64,000 nt of DNA from Acestrorhynchus altus. Its lineage: Eukaryota > Chordata > Actinopteri > Characiformes > Acestrorhynchidae. Below, piece by piece: positions 1-13,289 of this stretch (positions are counted from its first letter, which is position 1; each line of letters opens with the position of its first letter). The position numbers were made by a program, and so were the translations under genes. A model generated the notes under the pieces. The model ran no database searches. It was not told the origin of the DNA and saw only the letters and a program-made list of their open reading frames with translations. The stretch covers positions 11,562,602 through 11,626,601 of the forward strand of contig CM067514.1 in assembly GCA_034509495.1 (NCBI GenBank), read 5' to 3'.

Positions 1-425
1 ATTCACAGTTATAATGTAGAAAATGTATAAAATGATTGAGTGGTTTTTTTTCTTACCATTCATGTATCTGCATTTTATTACTGTACTAATGTTGCTTTGG
101 GCCTGTTTTGGACATGTTTACATTGAGGCAATACAGGCAGGAAAGAGGACAAGTGGCTCTTTGGAAAGGCTGGTAGTGCCCTCTAGTGATGGACTATGGC
201 ATTCATCACTTTTAGGAAAATGGCTACCTTGATTAATGGATAGCTTATGAGCCATCAGGCTTTGTGGATAGGTTGACCTACTGAATCAGAGACTGGACAA
301 CAACCTTTTCCACAAATTTTGCTTCCTTGAAAATTTGGTGATTGTAGACACATTCAAGTTGAACACAAATATAATGTATCACATAGAAAATTTGAGAAAC
401 ATGATATTAAGTTTTACTAATTTTA
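1..425. other. gene-free left edge
   Basis: I see no supportable gene here. Short open frames occur on the + strand but lack splice context, homology I can recognise or coding character. The stretch may belong to the same decayed mobile element that begins just to its right, but I cannot align it. Confidence 0.4.
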
Positions 426-1160
426 ACACATACAAATGTGCTGATTTTTGTTTGTATGTCACATTTGGTGCATCTTGTGTTAGTGTTCAGCAACAGACAG
501 CATTTATAGGTTCCAGAAGACTTGATAATGCTTTTCCATCATAAGAATGTTTTTGGTGAAATTGTTCACTGTGTTCATCACTGCACCAAGATTTTCTGGA
601 GCAACAAGTGTGAATGCAGATTATGGATTTTCAGTGACATGTTACAGTTCATTGCTTTGGAAGCTCAAATAAGATTGTCCACAAGTTTAGTTTGGTGCTT
701 AATAGTTGCCAAGGAAATTTTCTGCAACACCCGTGAATGACTTCACAGTGATTTTCTCAGGCCCCACCAGCAGCTCTTCGAACTGCTTGTGATTCTTAAT
801 GTCGTTTGTGTACCAACAAAAATGCCTTCATTGATTTTGGCAGCAGTTATTCTTGGGAACATGTGTCTCAAATAACAGAAAGCTTCCCCTTTCCTGTTCC
901 TATCATTCATAAAATTTTTCATCAGTCCAAGTTTTATTTGAAGTGGAGGCAAAAATATAATTGTTGGGTCCACAAGTGGTTTGTGTTCCTTTATGTGTAA
1001 ATTGACTTTCTGGCATGGCTGTCCCATTCACAGCCAAGGTTAACAGCAGTATTTTATACATCCCAGCTGCAGTCCAAGCAACAGTGCCACCACTTTGAAA
1101 TCCCACACAGATGTTCCAGTTCCAATCTAAAAATAGATTTTCTAGAAAACAGTATGTGAT
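425..1160 (-). pseudogene. decayed mobile-element ORF, repetitive uncharacterised family
   Basis: Read on the minus strand, this stretch gives a protein in pieces, with frameshifts and stops between them. In order they are a segment like ICVGFxxxxTVAW (near 1100), then LVDPTIIFLPPLQIKLGL and MKNFM (about 1000-900), then a GIFVGTQ segment (near 820), then ENFLG, MEKHYQ and a final NKNQH-like piece near 440. This order resembles an uncharacterised ORF family found in many copies in animal genomes, with a hallmark LPPLxIKLGLMKNF motif, which I take to be carried by a mobile element. Several frames must be combined to follow it, so it is long dead. The family assignment is from memory of the motif and is moderate at best. 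No terminal repeats or target duplications were found. Confidence 0.55.
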
Positions 1161-1930
1161 GGGAAACTTTTGATGGGATTTTTATCAGCAGCTCAAAATG
1201 CATATGATGGGACTAAAAAGTATTCAGGAAGCAAAATCCTGTTGTCCAGCCTTCCAAACGATTTCTTCACAAGCACATGCTCTTAATCCTCTTATTGGAA
1301 TCTTTTGTCCATTTATTAATTTATATACATTTATATAGGTTTAGCAAAAAATTAACCTCAGTTGATCCCTGAGTCTTATATTTTTCCATAGATCCTGATA
1401 GGTGCTTTCATAGCAAATTTTAAAGGAAAAGGTTGGCCAAAAAAAAAAAAAAAGAAAAAGACTAACAAAGGCCACCAACTTCAAAACTCAATGAAAAAAA
1501 AAATCCCAACAAACCTAGGGATTTTATGGCTGATGTCCAGGTCTAATGCCGTGGTCTTAAACTAACAGGGACCACATTCAGCCTATGAGATTTTGATGGA
1601 GTTTAATGAGGCTCCAAATGTCAACATATATGATAAGAAACAGACCAGGAAAACAGACCTCTCTGTGTTTAAATATAATGTTACATAATTACATAGTTCA
1701 CTTAAAGGGTAGCAAAACAAAAAGCTCTTTAAGCTTATGTAAAGAGATTTAGTACATTTGTACCATTTGTGTGGATCCATTTATAATGGATTAATAATTT
1801 TCACTCTGTGTAAAGATCAGCTGGGGATGAAAGAGTAACTCCAGCAGCCTCTTAGTATCTCCCCCTTGTCAGGGTTTATTGTGATACAATCATGAGCAGC
1901 TCATTTTACAGAAACATGCTACCCAACTAG
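1161..1930. other. intergenic, no feature recognised
   Basis: AT-rich sequence with several A-rich runs (near 1440 and 1490). Nothing coding or repetitive is recognised before the minisatellite begins. Confidence 0.4.
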
Positions 1931-2580
1931 TTAGTGTGCTGGCTACCATCCTCCTCCTACATTACTACTACAGCTTCAGTGCGCTGGTTACAGCCCTCAT
2001 ACTGAATCACTAGAGCGGTGTTAGTGTGCTGGCTACCATCCTCCTCCTACATTACTACTACAGCATCAGTGCGCTGGTTACAGCCCTCAAACTGAATCAC
2101 TAGAGCGGTGTTAGTGTGCTGGCTACCGTCCTCCTCTTACATTACTACTACAGCATCAGTGTGCTGGTTACAGCCCTCATACTGAATAACTAGAGCGGTG
2201 TTAGTGCGCTGGTTACCGTCCTCTTCTTACATTACAACTACAGCATCAGTGTGCTGGTTACAGCCCTCATACTGAATCACTAGAGCGGTGTTAGTGCGCT
2301 GGTTACCGTCCTCTTCTTACATTACAACTACAGCATCAGTGCGCTGGTTACAGCCCTCATACTGAATCACTAGAGCGGTGTTAGTGCGCTGGTTACCGTC
2401 CTCCTCTTACATTACTACTACAGCATCAGTGCGCTGGTTACAGCCCTCATACTGAATCACTAGAGTGGTGTTAGTGCGCTGGTTACCATCCTCCTCTTAC
2501 ATTACTACTACAGCATCAGTGCGCTGGTTACAGCCCTCATACTGAATCACTAGAGCGGTGTTAGTGCGCTGGGTACCAGC
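1931..2580. repeat. 90-bp minisatellite, about 7.2 copies
   Basis: Seven consecutive 90-bp units begin at 1931, 2021, 2111, 2201, 2291, 2381 and 2471, with a 20-base partial copy at 2561. Units differ by a handful of substitutions and keep exact length. Each unit is itself two related halves: one starts with a GTGCTGGCTACC-like motif and the other with GCGCTGGTTACAG. This indicates an older duplication of about 45 bp before the 90-bp array expanded. The half-units contain CTCCTC/TACTAC simple-sequence stretches. There are no CRISPR-like spacers. A diverged relative lies in inverted orientation at about 51300-51480. Confidence 0.95.
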
Positions 2581-3442
2581 CCCATATCCCAGCTCACGTC
2601 AGGTAAATTCACCTAAAAACTTTTTTGAGAGTTTTTTTTGACCATTCACTGGTAAAGACATTTTTTTGTGTGTAAAGTCAAACGTTATCAAATGAATACA
2701 CAACCAATAACCAGACTGTGTGTTTGCTATATTTTTCAATATTTTCTCTGGTGCTGCTCTTTAATATTTCTGTCCAAAAGTGGTAAAGAACATTAAGGGA
2801 GATTTAAGATATTGTTGCAAATGCCTCCAATTATGATTTCCATATAGGTTTCATTTGCCTGTAATGAATGTGAAATAATTAGTCATATAATTGTCCACCT
2901 AAAATCCAAATACTTTGCTTGAAAGGCATTGTAGCAAGTGTGTGTATGATTTCCATATGAATAAAATGTCACCAGCACAGTGTTGCTGTCATAGATTTTA
3001 ATATTGTGGAAATTCATTGTTTGTATTTCAGGCATTGTTTGGCTTGTCTGATCCTTTTGCACTGAAACTATTACTGAGCCTTCTGTCTGTAAGCCTCACA
3101 TCCATACTGCTGTGCAGGGCCATGTATCTTCATCATTCTCAGAAATGCTTAATGTATATATGTGTCCTTCTTGTTGAAATTCTGTTTATTTGCATCTGTT
3201 GAAATGAGTCTTGTTTTCATGTGTTTTCAAGGAGGACTTGTTCAGTTGAAGCTAATTATCTGTGCATTTATTATAATTTCTGACCCTAACTTGCAGTGAT
3301 GTCAGGTTATTGTTGAGTGTTTTGAGGATCATGCATGGCTGCAGTTGTGATACTGTGTCACAGAAACTCCATGCATATTTTCTCTGATAACTTTAACATT
3401 AATAAAAACAAATGGGACTAAATATCCTCACCAGTGTCTAGG
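2581..3442. other. intergenic sequence downstream of the Kelch gene
   Basis: AT-rich sequence without recognisable exons. On the minus strand it lies beyond the Kelch gene's end; a polyadenylation hexamer for that gene is at 3443-3448 (AATAAA when read on the minus strand). Short hydrophobic frames on the + strand (3017-3202) have no supporting context. Confidence 0.4.
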
Positions 3443-3602
3443 TTTATTATGTAAATGTTTATAGACTTAAAGTATAAGGTATGTGTACATGGAAATATGT
3501 ACATATGTACATGGAAAGGCCTTATGCATATCTTACTGATCAAAAACAGAAAATAAAAACATGCTCCAGTACATTAGATGTCCAATCCTTGGTTTTTGAG
3601 GT

Positions 3603-5928
3603 TCACATGCCTGTCAAACGAACTGTGACACAACCTCGAATGGGCACAGGGCAAGGAATTGCATCATCTATTTCTAAGCATGTGTCAATGTAAGGATCCA
3701 GGAGTATCATGTTTGTGGAGACTTTGTTAATCTTCCTTTCACTTATCAAGTAGATCTGCCCATTCACAGAAGCACAGCCAGTGAAGAACTTTGTGTCTAG
3801 ACATTCCTCTTCCAGAAGAGTCCATTCATCAGTGTCAATGTCCAACCGCAGGGCTTTACCTCCCAGAAGATAGAGGGCACCGTTTAGCTCAGTGGCAAGA
3901 AGGTCATAACTAGGGGTTAGTGGTAAACAAAAAGAGACAAGCATCATAACCAAGTACCATGATTATGCAAACTACCTGGTTGTTAAGTAAAGTAGGAAAG
4001 CCACATTAAGTGTTAAGAGTATTGGTAGGACAGTGGTCCAAATCCTGGTTTTGAGATGGGTATGCCAAGATCAGGGCTGGGAATGTGTGTTACAAAAAAT
4101 TCACTTTGAGGGTCCTAATACCCTTCCACTGAGTTTAAAATAAAGAGCAAGTGTGTAGAACTTTTTGTTTGTTTCACAAAATGTTGTTTCCTTACCGTGG
4201 AAAAGGAGAGTAGGAGATAACATCCCATTGGTCATCTTCTGGCTTGTACCTCTGAATGCCACTGTAGACTTCCCCATTCTCATCCAGACCACAAGCCAGG
4301 TAGATGCATGAACCCATGGCAACAACTGCTGCCCTCTCTACAGCCCGTATCATGGGACTAACGTTGTCCCAATTATCTGCTCCCAACACCAATCTCTCCA
4401 CATCAGCCACAAGCCCTTCATCCATACTGCCTCCGATCACAAAGAGTTGGTAGTCCAGCCCTATTGAGCAGTGGCTGTGTCTGGACTTCTGCAGTGCTGG
4501 GCCATCCACCCACCGTTCATTGCCACACTGATAAATCCGTACCCAGTCTACACTGAACCAAATAACATCTCGGAAGTAGCCACCAGTCACCACCACAGTG
4601 TCTCCTTGGAGAACATAATAATCACTTTGTCAGATGGTCAATCAATTGTGGCAGCCATTCCTGCTCCAGGAGAAATGCTTCCCTGCAATGCTTACATCCA
4701 AACCTATTTGGACTACAGAATTACAGCAGATTTGCTCAGATTTTGAGTTGCCATTAAAAGCAGCAGGAGGAAACATCTCCTGGAGCAAGGTTGGGTGCTT
4801 TTGAACTAAATAAATGATTGCATAAATCCACTTTCAAAAATGAAAATGACATGCCACTTAAACAATCTTAAAAAAAACAGAGCAAGAAACAGATTCAGAT
4901 CCTTCAAATTTGTTACCTACTGCTGCCACAGAGTACTGTGTGAGGCACTTCCTCTGCAAGGGTGGGCATGAGTGCCAGTGTCCACTGCGTGGGTTGAATC
5001 GATAGAGAGACTGCTGGTCTTGCTCATGTGGTCCACCAATCAAGAACAGCATCTCTCTTGAGCGAGTCCTGGGCACAGACCTGCCTATAGTCCAGCTTAC
5101 AGGCAAATGATCATTCAGTTTGCAGATGAGCTTGGCACGAGGGTCCGAACTTTTGACTGAAGTCAGAAGATCTGTGATGTATGGCAAACTCAAACTTTCA
5201 GGTCTAACCAGTCCCACCAGCTCCAAAAAGTCATCCTCACGACTAGGGTCAAAGGTTGCCCAGCGCAAAGTGACTTCAAAGGCTAGGTCTTCCTGTGGGA
5301 CAAAAAGATCCTCACTTGCAAGAAGGTCTGCAATGGTCTCCTTGGAAAGGTATAGAAAGTCCTCCTCAGAAGCTACAGCTGGAAGGTGGGTGAGGACCAC
5401 TTCCCTTGCAGCAGCATACAGCTCTAGACAACCCAGTTGCCATGCATAGGCCATCATGCCCAAACAGTTGCTGAGGTGTAACTCTCTTTCCAGGAATTTA
5501 CAGCAAAGCAGCCGGGCCTTCTCCAACTGAAGGAAATTTGCTGTCTCCAGGATCCCCAAGACATTCTTCCTATTGAGACACAATTTGAAGCTTTGAGCAT
5601 ACTCCATGAGACTACGGAAATGGTCCAAACTCACACCTTTAAGTTCAATGTGCTTTCTACTACTCTCTCGAGCTCCACCAAAGAAAAGTGCTCGGAAGTA
5701 GGGACTCAGTTGGGCAAGTCTTTCACGGCTAACAAAAAAAGATTCATTTTCCACGTGCAGAACAGCATCAGGCACTGTATCCACCTCATCTTCTTGGATC
5801 TCCTTCTGGATCTCCTCACAGATATTCTCCTGGACCTCTTCATCAACATTGTGGGCTCTGCTGAATAAAACATTCTCTTTCCCTGGACCTGGGCAATTGC
5901 TCTCTACCTGCTGCTTTCCACAAGCCAT
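3603..5928 (-). CDS. BTB-BACK-Kelch protein, three exons
   Basis: Probable CUL3 ubiquitin-ligase substrate adaptor. Exons (minus strand): 5928-4917, 4604-4196, 3909-3603. Both introns have GT/AG ends and compatible phases, giving 575 aa. The ATG at 5928 is the first ATG of the frame; the codon further upstream at 5973 is GTG. An acidic N-terminus (about residues 20-50) precedes a BTB domain (AVLHVENESFFVSRE, then YFRALFFGG). A BACK domain follows, with the LGMMAYAWQLG and FEVTLRWATFDPS stretches. Five to six Kelch blades come last: LFLIGG, VVVTGGY, LFVIGG, IYLACG, LYLLGG and a degenerate IYLISE. The BTB and BACK domains and first blade are in exon 1; the rest of the propeller is in exons 2-3. 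Length is normal for KLHL/KBTBD proteins. I could not place it with a named family member, so no symbol is given. No lesions seen. Confidence 0.9.
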
Positions 5929-6494
5929 GTTTCTGCACCCACTCTGCAAGGACCTCCCTGGTTGAGCCACCACAGCTTTCTGTGATATTTATAACCACCT
6001 CTAGCTTATCATTGACACCACAGGGGAATGGGGTCAGTATGCAGGGGAAAAACAAGGTCTAAGAATAGTCATAAACAGAGTAGAGGTACAAACTCAAGAA
6101 GACCCTGATTGTCAGAAACATTGTCAATTTATAATATACATGCATGTAATACTTATAAAGACTTTCATAGCTGTTAAGCTGTGTGTGTCAAAGTAACCAT
6201 GTAATGCATTATTAATGTGCACACATTCAAGTATTAAGTCCACTGTTACATGTAAGTATAATTAAAATACTAATCCAAAATGATGTCCCACATCCTACAT
6301 GAACTCAAGAGAAAATTAATGTTGGTTTAAGTATCAGTCCAGCTTTTGTTTTTTGTTTTTTTTTTACAGAAGGCAATATTGAAAGCTTGGTCCAAGCTAT
6401 TTATTTAAATACAGCCATTAAATCCATTACTCTTCTTCTTTTTTTGATGTTTTAAGACTAAATAAAAACACCACCAATATAACATTTCATCACC

Positions 6495-7353
<859 letters not shown>

Positions 7354-8881
7354 CAGTGGGGAAAATAAGTATTTAGTCAGTCACCAATTGTGCAAGTTCT
7401 CCTACTTAAAAAGATGAGAGGCTCAATTGACATCATAGGTAGACCTCAACTATGAGAGACAAATGTGAAAAAAAATTGAGAAAATAATTTTGTCTGACTT
7501 TAGCAAGAATTTATTTGCAAATAATGGTGGGAAAATAAGTATTTGGTCACCACAAACAAGCAAGATTTCTGGCTGTCACAGACCTGTAACTTCTTTAAGA
7601 GGCTCCTTTCACTCATTACCTGTATTAATGGCACTCGTTTGAAGTGGTTAACAGTATAAAGACACCTGCCCACAACCTCAAACAGTCACACCCAAACTCC
7701 ACTATGGTGAAGACGAAGAGCTGTCGGAGGACACCAGAAACCGAATTGTAGACCTGCACCAGGCTGGGAAGACTGAATCTGCACAGGCAAGCAGCTTGGT
7801 GTGAAGAAATCTACTGTGGGAGCACACTGAAAATGGAAGACTCCTACAAGACCACTACTAATCTCCTCGATCTGGGGCTCCACGCAAGATCTCAGCCCGT
7901 GGTCAAAATGATCACAAGAACGTGAGGAAAATCCCAGAACCAAGGGGGATCTAGTGAATGACCTGCAGAAAGCTGGGACCAACGTTATAAAGGCTACCAT
8001 CAGCAACACACTACGACGCCAGGGACTCAGATCTTGCAGTGCCAGACGTGTCCCCTGCTTAAGCCAGTCCATCCAGGCACGCCTGAAGTTTGCTAGAGAG
8101 TATTTGGATGTTCCGGTATTATATTGGGAGAATGTCATATGGTCAGATGAAACCAAAGTAGAACTATTTGCAAAAACACAACTCGTCGTGTTTGGAGTGA
8201 CAGTGAATGGAGTTGCATCCAAAGAACACCATACCAACTGTGAAGCATGGGGGGGTGGCAACATCATGCTTTGGGGCTGTTTCTTCTGCAAAGGACCAGG
8301 ACGACTGGTCCGTACATGAAAGAATGAATGGGGCCATGTATTGTGAGATTTGGCAAACCTTCCATCAGCAAGGCAATGAAGTGATGAAACGTGGCTGGCT
8401 CCTTTCAGCATGACAATGATCCCAAGCACACTGCCAGGGAATAAAGGAGTGGCTTGTAAGAAACATTTCAAAGTCCTGGAGGGCTCAGCCAGTTCCGATC
8501 TCAACCCCATCGAAACTCTGGAGGGAGCAGTCCTGTTGCCCACGACAGCCCCAAAACATCACTGCTCTAGAGATCTGAGGAATGGGCCAACATACCAGCA
8601 ACAGTAAAGCAACCTAGAAGACTTACAGAAAACGTTGACCTCTGTCATTGCCAAACAGAGGATATACAACAACATTGAGATGAACTTTTGTTATTGACCA
8701 AATACTTATTTTCCACCATTATTTGCAACAATTCTTTAAAAGTCAGACAAAATGATTTTCAATTTTTTTCACATTTTGTCTCTCATAGTTGAGGTTCATG
8801 ATGTCAATTAACGCCCTTCATCTTTTTAAGTGGGAGAACTTGCACAATTGGTGACTGACTAAATACTTATTTTCCCCACTG
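7354..8881 (+). mobile_element. Tc1/mariner transposon, Tc1 family, non-autonomous
   Basis: The element is 1528 bp, bounded by TA target-site duplications at 7352-7353 and 8882-8883. Both ends begin with CAGTGGGGAAAATAAGTATT in inverted orientation. The terminal inverted repeats run about 190 bp and each carries a second copy of the GGAAAATAAGTATTTGGTCA-like motif at its inner end (near 7530-7550 and 8695-8715). This is the IR/DR arrangement typical of fish Tc1 elements. The two repeats differ by several substitutions and small indels, so the insertion is old. The transposase inside is broken. Confidence 0.95.
7703..8606 (+). pseudogene. broken Tc1 transposase
   Basis: The reading frame starts at an ATG near 7703 (MVKTK) but hits a stop soon after. 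Recognisable DDE-transposase pieces are then spread over several frames. A helix-turn-helix remnant comes first, then WSDETKVELF near 8140-8165 (first catalytic Asp), GGGNIMLWGCF near 8250-8285, a damaged second-Asp region near 8405-8430 and SSDLNPIETL near 8490-8520 (third catalytic acidic residue). Stops fall near 7745, 8317 and 8411 with frame changes between them. Length matches a normal transposase of about 340 codons. It cannot encode an active enzyme. Confidence 0.92.
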
Positions 8882-8883
8882 TA

Positions 8884-10689
8884 TATTTGGAAGGCCTATG
8901 ACTAATGACTTATTCCTAAATAGATAATGCAATGCTTTTAATGTTTTTTGAAGTCTAAACTTCAATCACAACTTCATTACTTCATTTCAAAGCACAAGTA
9001 TACAGAAGCAAAACAATAAAATACTTATCCAAACTGTGGACACAATTGCATGTTTGGGGTTGAGCACAGAGCTGTAATTTAATAAGCCATTCCTGTTTTA
9101 TGTAACTATATGGACAGATAGCACAACAAAAACAGCTTCCATTTAAATGTGTTGTTTGTAACTTAAACATGTTTATGAATACAAAAGGACCCAATGGGCT
9201 TAAAAACATGGGCCTGCTATTGTGTTTATTACTTTGTGATTTAACATTAAGCACTATAGTACAAAATACATTGCACATTATGAATTCCTAAAGTGAGTAA
9301 AATCATTCCAATTAATCCAGGGTACCTACCTTAATATATCTTTGTGATGTGTTTATCAATTACTCTCATTTAAAGATTTAAACAGATTTAACCCAGAAAA
9401 GCAACTAAATGTAACCATTTTAGCTGTGCTTCAATATAATTAACTTGTTTAATTTTTAAAGTGTTTAATTTTCCAATAGTAAGTCCTTAATTAGCACACA
9501 ATGTTCCATCTGATAACAAGAAATTAAGGTATTGATATAATTTATTACTTTTCCAATTATCTATTTTGAAAATGTTTCTTTACTTAGAACATCACTTATA
9601 CTTTACATTTGGTGCAAAAAAGGTTTGGAGCAAAGCATTTACAATGAAAGAACAATGTATGTTTTGTGCATTATATTAATTAATATATATGGAATTCTTT
9701 CCTTGTCTATTCATTTCAAAATACTAATTACAGCACAAATGAAATTGTGACTGATGAGCCAAAGCAAACATATAAAAAGTATTTAAAGACAAGTATAAAC
9801 AACTTTTTTTTTTATTTGCCTCATACTATGGGTTATTGGTATGACCATCACTGTGATTTTCAAACTGAATATCATTAATTCTTATGGTATGATCAGTGTC
9901 ATATTGCCAAATATTTGGACTTGCTTCTAGAATTGATTAATATAAATAATGATTAAATCATATATATATATGATAATACGTAATAAACTGCACAAAAAAT
10001 TGCACAATAGATTTCTGAGGCAATTCAGATTATGGGGTTAAACAATTTTGTGCTTGTTTTGTTAAAATAAACAAATAAACAAAAACTGATGTGCACATTG
10101 ATTTCCTTATAAATCATCTGTAATGCAAAACAAAAATCATACATGCAGAATTTTATTTAAATTATAATTTTTAAATAATTGTTCTTAAGGTCACAATCAC
10201 TCCAATTGTAAAGAATTAGATTTATTTTTTGGCAATTACTTGATGGATCAGGCTTTAAAGGGTTAAGGAAACTTCTCTGATGTACTGTAAGATGAGAAAA
10301 CAGTTGTGAAAAACACTAGTGAAATGTTTCCTTTTCATCCAGATGAGCACACAATCTGAATAACAGAGATGATACTGAGAGCCTGGCAGGATTTAACGGG
10401 TAATAAATTAAAACAGCAGAGATAAAAACCTGCAAACTCATACGGCACACTCGGCAGGAACAGCAGCAGAGCAGACAGACAGACTTTCTGTCCAAGAGTG
10501 AACTAATCTAATACAGACAGGAAGAACATCACTCTTATCTCTGATATTAGAGTAATTCACATCATGGCTTTTCTCTCTCCATCGTACACACAGAACATCT
10601 CAGTCACATTGAAAAACTGCCAACACGCGATCAGCCACACGCCAAACTAGCGCTTTCACCCACGTCTCTCTGAGGTTTCCACTGCGTGC
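8884..10689. other. gene-free, contains probable 3' end of the RAD23A-like locus
   Basis: AT-rich sequence with no recognisable exon. On the minus strand it lies downstream of the RAD23A-like stop codon (about 10690). Candidate polyadenylation hexamers on the minus strand are at 10221-10226 and 10152-10157. Nothing else is supported. Confidence 0.45.
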
Positions 10690-11009
10690 TTTACACATTC
10701 ACTCATCGTCGAAGGTCTGCTGGAGGAGGAAGTTTGCTGCTAGGTTCTCGTTCTTTTCACAGGCAAAGTAGGCCTGAATGACTAGTCCCTCTGGAAAACC
10801 CAAGGCTTTAACTGCAGGATATAAAAAGACACTTGAGTTAAATACAAAGTTTTGAAAGCATAATAGTACAAACAGTTACTTCTATCATTTTCCATATGTT
10901 CTTTATCTAAAGAAAAAGATTGTGTGAACGAATTGGAAACTGCTCTGATAATTAAGATATTAAAAATTTTGTTTAATTTATTCTGTTCATACAAAAATAT
11001 TGGGAACAT

Positions 11010-11150
11010 TTCCCACAGGCAGATATTTGACGCTCTTTTCCAGAGTGACTTACAGGGTTACTCCTATTTACAGAGGTATACATCTCAAAGTGAAAGTATA
11101 CAGTGCTACAGTGGAATGGCCACTCAGCACCCATCAGCATAGAAACTGAT
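11010..11150 (-). repeat. SINE tail fragment
   Basis: Contains a GACGCTCTTTTCCAGAGTGA-like stretch followed by TTACA. Inverted, it resembles the 3' tail (CTCTGGATAAGAGCGTC-like) seen on many teleost SINEs. Identification is from memory of the motif. Confidence 0.5.
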
Positions 11151-11230
11151 GTCTGTTACACACTATTCTTTTCTGTTTGATGCACCCTATGCTTCCTGTC
11201 ATCAATATAACAAAATCAATTTAATGGCAC

Positions 11231-11410
11231 AGTAAGATTCAGCAGTCAGACATGCTAGCACTATGATCTGAGGAATGCAGGTTCGAAACTGGGGTTATGC
11301 TGGGCTTATGGGATTAGGCGTACAAGACAGCAAAATTGGCTAAGCTCAATCTGGATGGGTAGATCCCCACACACACCCAGTCCAATGCTGGTTGGCACAT
11401 CTGTTAACCA
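11231..11410 (+). repeat. tRNA-derived SINE-like copy
   Basis: A head containing GCTAGCACTATGATCTGAGG is followed by a B-box-like GGTTCGAAAC. The same head recurs at about 16360-16410 (+) and, inverted, at the right ends of the copies at 13290-13640 and 15535-15900. No cloverleaf pairing supports a functional tRNA. Confidence 0.6.
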
Positions 11411-12584
11411 ATAATCGGAGTCAGATTTTACATTTATTTTTTTATTATTATTACTATTTTTTTTTTTTAGAAAATACTATATATTATGAAATCATAAAAT
11501 CATGAGCATAGCATGATTTTATTATTATAAAAGTTATGGTTCACTCATACCCTCTCAATGGCCTCTTTCTCCTGCTGAGTGACTTGGATGTAACTGGTCT
11601 GAGGAGCTCCTTGTGCCTGTGCTGCTTCTGCCTCACCCCCCAATGGCTCATTCAGCATTTGTACAAATCGCTCCTGGTGCTGTGTAATTTGCTGCAAACA
11701 AAGCTAAACTTTGAGCACAACTGTGCCAAGTACATCCACAGTGACAATATATACATGTATTTTAAATATAAAAATAAGAAGAGCAGGTCACCTGCAGTAG
11801 CTGCGGGTTGTCGCGGCCCAGTTGCTGTAGCAGCGCAGGCAGGAGGGCAGGATTTTGCTGGATAATCTGACGCATCTGCTGGAACTGTGGCTGGTTCCTC
11901 AGGAACTCCAGAGGGTTACCTGACGCAGATTGGGGCTGAGCAGGCACGGATGTCGCACCTGTTCACAGCATAGAGGCCACAGGAGTCTGCCCAGGTCAAA
12001 CACGCACCAGTGGGCCAAAGTCAGGACCGTGCATTGCTGCAAAATCATTGCTCAAAAGTGTGCGTACTAATGTAGGTGCTATTGTTAGATGTTTAACTAG
12101 TCACGGCTACAGACTAAACGTAAAAGTCACTTCATTCTCAACAATGTATTCACAGCAATCACATTTAGAGATATATAAGGAAGGTAAATAAGATCAGCAG
12201 ATATACACCACCGAGCACTATATTAATAGTGGGTAGGGTGTCCCTTTGGTCTCAAAAAACGTTCTTTCCACAATATGAAATGTCGCTTTGAATTTCTGAT
12301 CTCAAAAATTCCTGAAGATTTTCTGGAGCATTTTCATGCTACAAATGTCCTGCATTGCAACATCTCAAAGGTGTTCTACTGGATTCATATCTGAGCTAAT
12401 ACTGTTTTCATGAAGACATGCTATTTTTTTTAAGTTGTCAGGTTCAAATTCTCATGTTTTCATTCTCAACGAAACAAAAGACAAAAAACAATTATATATA
12501 TTAAAAGTGGTTGGAAAAGGTTGAGAAGCCCTGCTTTAAAGGGTTCTATGAGTAATGCTATGAAATAACTACTTGAATCATGTT

Positions 12585-12720
12585 TGCAACAAACAAACAT
12601 TAAATAAATTGAAGGTTTTTTTACACCTTAAAAGGTTCTTCACACTCACATCTCTATTAAAACATGCTTCTTTATGGAACCAAAAGCACCACTCAAAGAA
12701 CCATTAGTGTATACAGTGCC
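12585..12720 (+). repeat. short dispersed repeat, MITE-like
   Basis: Carries the words AAAGGTTCTTCACACTCACA, then TTTATGGAACCAAAAG and CAAAGAACCATT. Related copies occur at 49140-49260, 52590-52710 and 54795-54900, which supports a dispersed family. Its class is not determined. Confidence 0.55.
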
Positions 12721-13289
12721 ATGAAAATGATCTTTATGAACATTATATTTTCCCCTAAATTCTGTACTTCCTTAGGCCCAAAGATGTCACAAAGCACAAG
12801 AAGAACATTCAGTTCATGCTCAGCAGAAAGCTACAATTGTATTCATGTGTGACATTCTAACAGTCGTGATCAGACTAAGGGACTAACCTGCAGCTGCTGC
12901 TGGAGGCTGAGGTCTCTCCGTTTGTGGAGCTAGTGCAGGAGCAGCGTCTGGGGCTTGGGCTGGGCTGGGCTGGGCTGTGGGCAGGGTTGGGACACTGGAG
13001 TTGGTCGACTACTTCTGTGGAGGCTGTTTCATCTAGCAGGGACATCTGAAGGGCACATGAAGAGGCACACACAACCATGTTGGAAAATAATTCCACTATT
13101 TGGCAAACATAATACAGGATATCATAAATACATTGTTTATGAAAATCAGATATTTAGATTCTAAAATTCTTATATCATTAATTATTTAAATTAATTTGAG
13201 TTAAAATAAACTAAAATACTAATCAATACAAAATATATAATTTAAATGAAATAAATATATGCAACCATATGGAATATATGGAAATATAT

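Noticed and set aside
1931..2580. CRISPR array
   Set aside because: Units are contiguous 90-bp tandem repeats with no unique spacers, in a vertebrate genome.
7686..8543. 285-residue open frame on the minus strand in the Tc1 element
   Set aside because: It is antisense to the broken transposase; the motifs of the DDE enzyme are on the + strand.
11231..11410. Functional tRNA gene
   Set aside because: A B-box-like word is present, but the same sequence recurs several times as SINE heads and no complete cloverleaf can be drawn.
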